Below are positions 1 through 5,700 of a DNA stretch of 6,753 nucleotides, piece by piece. Below the pieces are notes generated by a model. It did no database searches, was not told the DNA's origin, and worked only from the letters and a program-made list of their open reading frames with translations. A program made the translations under genes and the position numbers. The DNA comes from Anaerolineales bacterium (GTDB lineage Bacteria > Chloroflexota > Anaerolineae > Anaerolineales > UBA11858): positions 1 through 6,753 of the forward strand of contig WFTY01000151.1 of NCBI GenBank assembly GCA_015485245.1, given 5' to 3'. Positions within the stretch are counted from its first letter, which is position 1. The number at the start of each line of letters is the position of its first letter.

Positions 1-1
1 C

Positions 2-541
2 CCCGGCGGCGCGCAGACGCTCTACGGCGTCCAGCCTGACCTGACCACCCTCGGCAAGGTGATCGGCGGCGGGCTGCCGGTGGGGGCCTACGGCGGACGG
101 CGCGAGATCATGGAGATGATCGCCCCGGCCGGGCCGGTCTATCAGGCCGGGACGCTTTCGGGCAACCCCCTGGCGATGACGGCGGGCATCGTCACCCTGC
201 GCGAGTTGCAAAAGCCGGGCGTCTGGGATGCATTGGAACAGAGCGCCGCCGCGCTGACCGAGGGCATCGGCCAGACGGCGCGGGAAGCAGGCGTTCCCAT
301 CCAGCAAACGCGCGTCGGGACGATGTTCAGCGCCTTCTTCACCGAGACGCCGCCGCGCGACTGGAACACGGTCAAGACCTGCGACACGGCGCGCTTCGGC
401 AAATTCTTCTCCGTCATGCTGGAAAACGGCGTATATCTGGCCCCCTCGCAGTTCGAGGCCGGGTTCATCTCCACCGCGCACACAGATGAGGTCATCGCTC
501 AGACCGTCGCCGCTGCCGAGGCAGCTTTCGCTGCTTGCTGA
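2..541 (+). CDS. hemL: Glutamate-1-semialdehyde 2,1-aminomutase, 3' part (5' end outside window)
   Basis: This is the C-terminal 179 residues of glutamate-1-semialdehyde aminomutase, a cytoplasmic PLP enzyme that converts glutamate-1-semialdehyde to 5-aminolevulinate in the C5 route to haem and other tetrapyrroles. The frame is open from base 2, so the gene runs in from the left; the GTG at base 59 is internal. Visible residues 13-22 read DLTTLGKVIG, which contains the family's PLP-binding lysine (codon 56-58). They are followed by GGGLPVGAYGGRR and then GPVYQAGTLSGNPLAM, both HemL hallmarks. About 160 residues follow the lysine, matching the E. coli enzyme, so the C-terminus is complete and ends in TGA. 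The C-terminal part (FFSVMLENGVYLAPSQFEAGF) is also typical. No terminator lies immediately after the stop; the first candidate is about 160 bases downstream. The assignment is very secure, and the missing N-terminal part cannot be judged. Confidence 0.97.
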   Translation, partial: PGGAQTLYGVQPDLTTLGKVIGGGLPVGAYGGRREIMEMIAPAGPVYQAGTLSGNPLAMTAGIVTLRELQKPGVWDALEQSAAALTEGIGQTAREAGVPIQQTRVGTMFSAFFTETPPRDWNTVKTCDTARFGKFFSVMLENGVYLAPSQFEAGFISTAHTDEVIAQTVAAAEAAFAAC

Positions 542-569
542 CGAGTTTCCAATCACACGCTAACCTTTC

Positions 570-617
570 TTTGACGCGAATCTAACGTTGCAACAATAGG
601 ATTATATTTTGACGCGA
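570..617 (+). promoter_or_regulatory. Probable promoter/operator region of htrA with duplicated TTTGACGCGA
   Basis: After the hemL stop the sequence turns AT-rich for about 70 bases, unlike the rest of the window. TTGACG at 571-576 is a good -35 match. Candidate -10 boxes are TAGGAT (597-602, spacer 20) and TATATT (603-608, five of six matches but too far from that -35), so the pairing is imperfect. The ten bases TTTGACGCGA occur twice in direct orientation (570-579 and 608-617). Between them lies the perfect palindrome GTTGCAAC (587-594). This could be a promoter with an operator, or two -35 elements. The promoter call is inferred from position and composition; the repeats are seen directly. 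Confidence 0.4.
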
Positions 618-655
618 CCCGAAAAGCCGCGCAGGAATCCACACACTCTCGGTAA

Positions 656-674
656 ACTCAGGTTTGCCTGAAGT
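656..674 (+). promoter_or_regulatory. Leader hairpin upstream of htrA (possible anti-antiterminator)
   Basis: ACTCAGG (656-662) and CCTGAAGT (667-674) form a seven-base-pair stem with one bulged A (671) and a TTTG loop. Its 5' arm and loop are also complementary to the right half of the terminator-like hairpin at 700-727, so the two structures could exclude each other. The pairing is seen in the sequence; a regulatory role is inferred. Confidence 0.4.
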
Positions 675-699
675 GACCTCCCCGCAGACAAACGACGAG

Positions 700-730
700 A
701 AGGCCCCAGGGCAACCTGAGGGCCTTTTCT
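700..730 (+). terminator. Rho-independent terminator-like hairpin in the htrA leader
   Basis: AAGGCCCCAGG (700-710) pairs with CCTGAGGGCCTT (715-726) to give an eleven-base-pair GC-rich stem with one bulged A (719) and a GCAA loop. TTTTCTATT (725-733) follows, a moderate T tract. It ends only about 22 bases before the htrA ATG. It may terminate hemL transcripts. However, there is no room for a promoter between it and htrA, so transcripts entering htrA from upstream must read through it. That favours an attenuator role, or partial readthrough. Confidence 0.65.
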
Positions 731-741
731 ATTCACAAAAC

Positions 742-747
742 AGGAGG
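742..747 (+). promoter_or_regulatory. Strong Shine-Dalgarno for htrA
   Basis: AGGAGG lies five bases before the ATG at 753. It fixes that start and gives a protein beginning with a complete lipoprotein signal peptide. It sits outside the terminator-like hairpin, so the hairpin should not directly mask ribosome binding. Confidence 0.85.
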
Positions 748-752
748 CAGCT

Positions 753-2348
753 ATGAAATCATTCCGTTGGATCATCGCCAGCCTGCTTGGACTGACCATC
801 TTGTTGAGCGGCTGCGCCACACTCGCACGCTTCAACCCACAGGGCAAAGAGACGGAAAGCGCGCCGCAGATCACCCCTGCGCCAACGCCCACCCCGGTGA
901 CCACCATCAGCCCGCAGACGCGTGATGCCTTGGAAACCATCCAACAAGGCTTCACCGCCATCTACAACCAGGTGGCGCCTTCAGTAGTGAACATCCAGGT
1001 CGTCAAAAACGTCCCCGCTGGCCCATCCGGCTTCCCCTTCAGCGCGCCGGGGGGCGAGCGACGTCAATCCGGCCTGGGCTCAGGGTTTGTATGGGACGAC
1101 CAAGGTCACATCGTCACCAATAATCACGTGGTTGAAGGTGCAGACCAGATCACAGTGACCTTTTGGGATGGCACCAGCGCTGAGGCCACGCTGGTCGGAA
1201 ATGACCCCAACAGCGACCTGGCCGTGGTGCAGGTAGACGTGCCCGTCGAGCGTCTGCATCCGATTCAGGTAGCCGATTCGACTCAGGTGCAGGTCGGCCA
1301 GCTTGTCGCCGCGATCGGCAACCCTTTTGGACTGGAAGGCACGATGACCACAGGAATCATCAGCGCATTGGGGCGCTCCCTGCCCGTGGGCATGGGTTCA
1401 GCACAGGGGGCTACCTACACCATCCCGGATGTGATCCAAACCGACGCGCCGATCAACCCCGGCAACTCCGGCGGGGTGCTGGTCAACATGAACGGCCAAT
1501 TGATCGGCGTGACCACGGCGATCGAATCACCGGTGCGCGCCAGCGCGGGAATCGGCTTTGTGGTGCCCTCCATCATCGTGCAGCGCGTGGTACCGGACTT
1601 GATCGCCAACGGGCGCTATGAGCACCCCTTCATCGGCATCAGCGGGACGACGTTGAACGCCTCCCTGGCACAAGCCATGAACCTGGACGCGGATCAACGC
1701 GGTGTGCTAGTGGTGGAGGTGATCCCCAACAGCCCGGCGGACGAGGCCGGCCTGAGAGGCAGCGACCGCCTGACGGAAATCAACGGGCAGCAAGCCCGCA
1801 TCGGCGGGGATGTCATCCTGCAGATTGACGACTACGCGGTCAACGATTTTGAAGACCTGACCGCTTACTTGGCGCGCTATACCTCGGCAGGGCAAACCAT
1901 CACGTTGACCGTGCTGCGGCAGGGGAAAACCGAAACCATCAAGCTCACCCTGGGGGTCCGCCCCACAGACGCGACGATGAACCAAACGGGAGCGCGCTCT
2001 GGGGAAGGAGCCTGGTTGGGCATCCTGGGCAGCGACCTGAACCCAGACGTCGCGGAAGCCATGAATCTCGATCGCGATCAGAAGGGCGTGCTCGTCCAGC
2101 AGGTGCTGGATGGCAGCCCGGCAGATCAGGCCGGGTTGCGCGGCAGCTATAAATCGGCCACCATCAATGGGCAGAGCATCCTGATCGGGGGTGATGTCAT
2201 CATCGGGTTGGATCAGGAGGAGATCACCAACATGGAACGCCTTCAGGCTTTGCTCAACACCTACTCGCCCGGCGAGAAAGTCACCCTGACGATAATGCGG
2301 GATGGTCAACAACGGGAAGTGGTTGTACAATTGGGCGAACGTCCCTAG
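753..2348 (+). CDS. htrA: HtrA/DegP-like S1C serine protease, lipoprotein with two PDZ domains
   Basis: This is a 531-residue envelope protease of the HtrA (DegP/DegQ/DegS) family, which degrades or chaperones misfolded exported proteins. Residues 1-21 form a lipoprotein signal: basic start, hydrophobic core, and lipobox L18-S-G-C21, so it is probably lipid-anchored outside the cytoplasmic membrane. A Pro/Thr-rich linker (about 38-55) leads to the trypsin-like domain (about 65-285). The triad appears intact: His125 in VTNNHVVEG, Asp155 in NDPNSDLAVV and Ser239 in INPGNSGG. Two PDZ domains follow (about 291-405 and 420-531). They are clearly related to each other (about half identical by eye over the C-terminal 98 residues of each), which points to internal duplication. 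Both carry a longer-than-usual segment before GGDVI. The start is supported by AGGAGG and the signal peptide. Upstream is the attenuator-like leader; downstream, in the same direction, is the CLC gene. The protease class is certain; the substrates are unknown. Confidence 0.96.
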   Translation: MKSFRWIIASLLGLTILLSGCATLARFNPQGKETESAPQITPAPTPTPVTTISPQTRDALETIQQGFTAIYNQVAPSVVNIQVVKNVPAGPSGFPFSAPGGERRQSGLGSGFVWDDQGHIVTNNHVVEGADQITVTFWDGTSAEATLVGNDPNSDLAVVQVDVPVERLHPIQVADSTQVQVGQLVAAIGNPFGLEGTMTTGIISALGRSLPVGMGSAQGATYTIPDVIQTDAPINPGNSGGVLVNMNGQLIGVTTAIESPVRASAGIGFVVPSIIVQRVVPDLIANGRYEHPFIGISGTTLNASLAQAMNLDADQRGVLVVEVIPNSPADEAGLRGSDRLTEINGQQARIGGDVILQIDDYAVNDFEDLTAYLARYTSAGQTITLTVLRQGKTETIKLTLGVRPTDATMNQTGARSGEGAWLGILGSDLNPDVAEAMNLDRDQKGVLVQQVLDGSPADQAGLRGSYKSATINGQSILIGGDVIIGLDQEEITNMERLQALLNTYSPGEKVTLTIMRDGQQREVVVQLGERP

Positions 2349-2368
2349 AAAAGCTCCAACTGGGGATA

Positions 2369-2441
2369 CCTCTTCACAGAGGCATGTGGATATCAGGATT
2401 CAGCAGCGGTTGTTGCAGCCTAGCGGCTCACTCCGCTGCTG
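2369..2441 (+). other. htrA-CLC intergenic hairpins, no terminator
   Basis: The 138-base gap (2349-2486) holds two inverted repeats. CCTCT/AGAGG (2369-2373 with 2378-2382, TCAC loop) is small. CAGCAGCGG (2401-2409) pairs perfectly with CCGCTGCTG (2433-2441); its loop contains a nested AGCC/GGCT stem (2417-2420 with 2425-2428). An alternative AGCGG (2422-2426) competes for CCGCT (2433-2437). No T tract follows, so neither is an intrinsic terminator. I see no convincing promoter in the gap, so htrA and the CLC gene may be co-transcribed. Possible roles are mRNA processing or stability; this is not proven. Confidence 0.4.
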
Positions 2442-2472
2442 TTCCCGTGTTGTGATCGTCGGCATGTATGAC

Positions 2473-2482
2473 AGGAGAAAGG
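2473..2482 (+). promoter_or_regulatory. Shine-Dalgarno for the CLC gene
   Basis: AGGAGAAAGG lies just upstream of the ATG at 2487. AGGAG (2473-2477) is nine bases from the start codon, a workable spacing. It supports this ATG over later in-frame starts. Confidence 0.75.
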
Positions 2483-2486
2483 TTTC

Positions 2487-4595
2487 ATGAGTGTCAAGAT
2501 ACTCGAAAAAAGCGGTCGAGCGGCCGCCCGCCTGCTTGACCGCCTGCAACCATCCAGCTCGGTCACTCTCTTTAGTGCGGCAATTATCGTCGGCGTGGGC
2601 ACTGGACTTGGGGCTGTCTTTTTCATTTGGTTGATCGATCAGGTTGAGAAGTTATTATTCGGCGTTTTGCCAGGGATTGCGCCCCTGGGGCGCGTCTGGC
2701 TGATTATCATCCCTGCCCTGGGTGGCCTGCTCGCCGGCCCTATCATCGCCTTTTTCGCCAAAGAAGCCAAAGGGCACGGCGTCCCCGAGGTCATGCAGGC
2801 CATTGCGCTGCGCGGCGGACGCATCCGGCCGCGCGTGGTGGTAGCCAAGGTGGCCGCTTCGGCCAGTTGTATCGGCTCCGGTGGGTCGGCTGGCCGTGAG
2901 GGGCCTATCGTCCAGGGTGGGGCGGCTTTAGGCTCCACCCTGGCGCAGCTCCTGCGCTTCTCCGAAGAGCGCATCCGCAACCTGGTGGCCTGCGGCGCCG
3001 CCGCGGGGATCGCCGCCACCTTCAACGCCCCAATCGCCGGCGTTGCCTTCGCCCTGGAGATCATCCTGGGCGAACTGGCCATTGAGGGATTGAGCAGCGT
3101 GGTGCTCTCGGCGGTCATGGCAAGCACCGTGGCGCGCGCCATCCTGGGCGACCGCCCGGCGTTCTCCATCCCGTTGTACTCCGTCAAAAGTCACTGGGAG
3201 ATCCTGCTCTACCTGCTGCTCGGCCTGCTGGGCGCGGTGGTCGGGGTGATGTTCATCCGTTCACTTTACTGGTTTGAAGACCTGTTTGACGACTGGAAAT
3301 TCCCAGATGCGCTCAAACCCGTCATCGGCGGGCTGCTGCTGGGCGTGATGGGCTATCTATACCCCAAGATGCTCACCGGCATCGTGCCGCGCAACGAGTT
3401 GAACCTGGGGACAAACCTGGTTGAAAACATCCCTCACATCATGGGGGCGGGCTTTGGCCCCATTGAGGCCGCCTTGCTGGGCAAAGCGGCCGTCGGCTTG
3501 ATGCTGGTGCTGATCTTCCTCAAAATGCTGGCGACGGGCTTCACACTCGGCTCAGGCAACTCCGGCGGCGTGTTTGCCCCCGGCCTGTTCATGGGGGCGA
3601 TGACCGGCGGGGTGTTTGGCTGGTTGGCGCAACAACTCTTCCCCGCGGTGGCCGCCGGCCCTGGCCCCTACGCCACCGTCGGGATGGCCGCGGTGTTCTC
3701 CGCCGCGGCGCGCGCCCCGCTGACCGCCATCCTGATCGTCTTCGAAATGACCGACGATTACCGCATCCTCCTGCCGTTGATGGCCGCGGTGGTGGTCAGC
3801 ACCGTCGTCGCTCAGAAGATGCTCCCCGAATCCATCTACACCCTCAAACTGGTCAAGAAGGGCATCAGCCTGTTCCGCGGGCGGGATATGGACGTGATGG
3901 CCGCGGTACGGGTGGCCGAAGCCATGGACACCAATCCCGTCACCGTGGCGCCGGATATCTCCGTCAGAGACCTAGAAGCGCTCTTCCTGCAAACCAACAG
4001 CCACGGCTTCCCGGTCGTCAACCACGACGGCGAGCTTTGCGGCATCGTTTCGCTGGAGGATTTCCGCCGGGTAAGCGGGGAGGATGGCCCTCCTCCGCCC
4101 GACCTGACGGTCGACGACATCGCCACGCACAACGTGGTCACGGTCTACCCCGACGAATCCCTGCGCGTCGCCTTGCAAAGGATGGCGCCGCGCGATCTCT
4201 CGCGGCTGCCAGTGGTGGCGCGCCAGAATCCCAAGAAACTGATCGGCGTGTTGCGACGGCGCAACATCATCCGCGCTTATGAAATCGGCCTGATGCGCCG
4301 CGGCTTCGCCATGGGCAACCTGCCCGGCGCGCCGCTCGGCACATCCACCGGCAAGTTCCTTGTCGGCCGCCAGTCGCCCCTGATTGGCAAATCGCTGGCC
4401 GAGTTGAACCTGCCTTCCGCCTTCCTGGTTATTCACATCGAACGCGATGGGAACGCCATCCTGCCACACGGCGATACTGTACTGCGCGATGGCGATGCCA
4501 TCACCATCCTGGCCTGCGACGGCGATGTGGAGCAACTGGAAAAATTCTGGCACCAGTTGATCGCCGAGGAAGAAGGCCAACCTTCCAGAGGATAA
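2487..4595 (+). CDS. CLC-family chloride channel/antiporter with CBS pair and TrkA-C (RCK-C) domain
   Basis: This 702-residue protein belongs to the CLC chloride channel / Cl-/H+ antiporter family in the cytoplasmic membrane. The membrane domain covers about 25-455. It has GHGVP (96-100, usually GSGIP), GSGGSAGREGP (130-140) with the gating glutamate Glu138, FNAPIAG (179-185), GSGNSGGVFAP (355-365) and Tyr451, in the place of the chloride-coordinating Tyr445 of E. coli ClcA. The position of the internal proton glutamate (E. coli Glu203) is Ile192, next to a conserved Glu191. Two CBS domains follow (about 476-530 and 543-600), usual nucleotide-binding regulatory modules. A TrkA-C/RCK-C-like domain follows (about 622-692: SPLIGKSLAELNLP, then DGDAITILACDGDVEQLEKF). 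Canonical bacterial CLCs end after the membrane part (about 440-470 residues), so this is a long, fused form. It lies 138 bases after htrA and ends at a strong terminator. Whether it is a channel or an antiporter cannot be settled from sequence. Confidence 0.95.
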   Translation: MSVKILEKSGRAAARLLDRLQPSSSVTLFSAAIIVGVGTGLGAVFFIWLIDQVEKLLFGVLPGIAPLGRVWLIIIPALGGLLAGPIIAFFAKEAKGHGVPEVMQAIALRGGRIRPRVVVAKVAASASCIGSGGSAGREGPIVQGGAALGSTLAQLLRFSEERIRNLVACGAAAGIAATFNAPIAGVAFALEIILGELAIEGLSSVVLSAVMASTVARAILGDRPAFSIPLYSVKSHWEILLYLLLGLLGAVVGVMFIRSLYWFEDLFDDWKFPDALKPVIGGLLLGVMGYLYPKMLTGIVPRNELNLGTNLVENIPHIMGAGFGPIEAALLGKAAVGLMLVLIFLKMLATGFTLGSGNSGGVFAPGLFMGAMTGGVFGWLAQQLFPAVAAGPGPYATVGMAAVFSAAARAPLTAILIVFEMTDDYRILLPLMAAVVVSTVVAQKMLPESIYTLKLVKKGISLFRGRDMDVMAAVRVAEAMDTNPVTVAPDISVRDLEALFLQTNSHGFPVVNHDGELCGIVSLEDFRRVSGEDGPPPPDLTVDDIATHNVVTVYPDESLRVALQRMAPRDLSRLPVVARQNPKKLIGVLRRRNIIRAYEIGLMRRGFAMGNLPGAPLGTSTGKFLVGRQSPLIGKSLAELNLPSAFLVIHIERDGNAILPHGDTVLRDGDAITILACDGDVEQLEKFWHQLIAEEEGQPSRG

Positions 4596-4598
4596 ATC

Positions 4599-4636
4599 AA
4601 AAAACGCCGGCGGTTTTTTCCCACCGGCGTTTTTGA
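4599..4636. terminator. Bidirectional intrinsic terminator between convergent genes
   Basis: AAAAACGCCGG (4600-4610) pairs perfectly with CCGGCGTTTTT (4624-4634) around a 13-base loop. The stem is A-rich on its left edge and T-rich on its right edge, so on either strand a GC stem is followed by a run of U. It starts five bases after the CLC stop and lies about 20 bases past the stop of the convergent - strand gene. It should therefore end both transcripts. Confidence 0.85.
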
Positions 4637-4654
4637 TTCGCCCTGCCCGGTTAT

Positions 4655-5671
4655 TCAGGCCACTTCAGCACGCGGCTTCCCAATCCAACGGAAAGCCACC
4701 ATCCCCCCCAGGAGCGGCATCCAGAAGGTGAAAGCGCGGTATGTCAGCGCGATCACCGCAGCCGTCCCCAGAGGAATATAGAACGAGTTCAGCGCCAGCG
4801 TCAACAGGCTTTCCACAATCCCCACACCCGAGGGGGTGGGAGAAACGATGGTAAAAAGGAAGGCGATACAAAAACTCGCGATGATCGTGCCAATGGAAAC
4901 CGGTTGCCGCGCGGCGATGAAAACAAAGTATAGCACCAGGATCATCAACGCTTTACCGTTGACCGCCAGGACGACGGGGAAGATCAGCTCGCGCGGCCTC
5001 CCGCGCAACGCCCGCACGCCTTCTGCGACTTCGCGCGCGTAAACATGGGCGCGCTGCACGGAGAGATACTCATCCTGCCGCTTGGGGCGGAAAGGGCGCA
5101 CCAGACGATTGATTAAACCCGCCAGCCAGGCCAGCAAACCGCCCAATCGGCGCTCCGAGCGCACGCCCAGGTAGAGGATGGCGGCCAACGCCACGGCGAT
5201 CAACAACAAGATAATCGAAGCGATGATCTCGGTCACCGTGAGCCGATCGCGCCGCAGCAGCACAACAAACCCCAGGGTGAGCACCATAAAAAAGGCAATG
5301 TAATCAAAAAGCACAAACAGGGTGGAAGCCACGGTAGCCTTGCCTGTAGAGTAATCCCGCGCTCGCGCTTCCGAGATCATCACCGCCATGCCGCCAACGC
5401 CCGCAGAGGGCGCGATGATGTTGATGAAATTAGCCGCCAGCGTGGTCAACACCATGCGCCCCAGCTTTTCATCCACCCCCAACAAACGCAGGATCGTTTT
5501 GAACGAGGCGCCAATATTAAGCACCCACAACACCTCGATCAACGCCGCCAGAGCCAGATAGCGCCAGTCGCCCTGTTGCAAGGTGCGGACGATATCGTTG
5601 AGCTCGGCAAAACGAGTGATGACAAACATAATCCCCAGCATGACCACCAGGGCGGTAACGAATTTACGCAT
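4655..5671 (-). CDS. Flippase-like membrane protein, LPG_synthase_TM / UPF0104 family
   Basis: This is a 338-residue polytopic protein resembling the membrane part of lysylphosphatidylglycerol synthase (MprF) and the stand-alone UPF0104 / COG0392 proteins. Hydrophobic segments lie at about 3-20, 36-56, 73-98, 114-138, 147-169, 233-253, 258-277, 284-297 and 303-327. A basic cytoplasmic-looking stretch lies between (about 171-228, with PFRPKRQDEY). Family-like motifs are APSAGVGG (87-94), SPTPSGVGIVES (277-288) and YRAFTFWMPLLGG (311-323). Length fits the stand-alone family; the soluble aminoacyl-transferase domain of MprF is absent, so lysine transfer to lipid is not expected. Lipid or lipid-linked glycan translocation is the usual guess, not an established function. 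The gene lies 29 bases after dinB on the same strand but has its own extended -10 promoter almost touching the ATG and no Shine-Dalgarno, suggesting a leaderless mRNA. The family call is firm; the role is unknown. Confidence 0.88.
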   Translation of the reverse strand: MRKFVTALVVMLGIMFVITRFAELNDIVRTLQQGDWRYLALAALIEVLWVLNIGASFKTILRLLGVDEKLGRMVLTTLAANFINIIAPSAGVGGMAVMISEARARDYSTGKATVASTLFVLFDYIAFFMVLTLGFVVLLRRDRLTVTEIIASIILLLIAVALAAILYLGVRSERRLGGLLAWLAGLINRLVRPFRPKRQDEYLSVQRAHVYAREVAEGVRALRGRPRELIFPVVLAVNGKALMILVLYFVFIAARQPVSIGTIIASFCIAFLFTIVSPTPSGVGIVESLLTLALNSFYIPLGTAAVIALTYRAFTFWMPLLGGMVAFRWIGKPRAEVA

Positions 5672-5678
5672 GGGGGGG

Positions 5679-5690
5679 ATTATAACATCC
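5679..5690 (-). promoter_or_regulatory. Extended -10 promoter for a leaderless flippase-like gene
   Basis: Read on the - strand, GGATGTTATAAT ends seven bases before the ATG. It contains a perfect TATAAT (5679-5684) preceded by TGT, which makes an extended -10. The -35 region at 17-base spacing is poor (AAGATA, 5702-5707) and overlaps the dinB stop codon, as tolerated by extended -10 promoters. Seven C residues separate TATAAT from the ATG, so transcription should begin at, or one base before, the start codon. Confidence 0.7.
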
Positions 5691-5700
5691 GCACCGAGGG

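Noticed and set aside
59..61. GTG as a possible start of the first gene
   Set aside because: Upstream codons in the same frame continue the HemL family sequence, including the PLP lysine, so the gene is cut by the window edge.
610..700. A tRNA or known small RNA in the hemL-htrA gap
   Set aside because: There is no cloverleaf, T-loop sequence or recognisable RNA family; only the simple hairpins described are seen.
1707..2330. 207-codon open frame on the - strand opposite the htrA PDZ region
   Set aside because: It lies wholly antisense to a secure gene and is explained by GC-rich codon bias; it has no recognisable domain.
2450..2478. TTGTGA and TATGAC as a promoter for the CLC gene
   Set aside because: The spacing is wrong and both boxes match poorly; part of it overlaps the ribosome binding site.
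2639..3187. 182-codon open frame on the - strand opposite the CLC membrane domain
   Set aside because: Its composition (Ala, Arg, Pro, Ser, Thr) is that of a mirror frame of a GC-rich membrane gene; no domain is seen.
3972..4580. 202-codon open frame on the - strand opposite the CLC CBS/TrkA-C region
   Set aside because: It is antisense to a clear conserved coding region, with a low-information, Gln/Ala/Asp/Arg-rich translation and no family motif.
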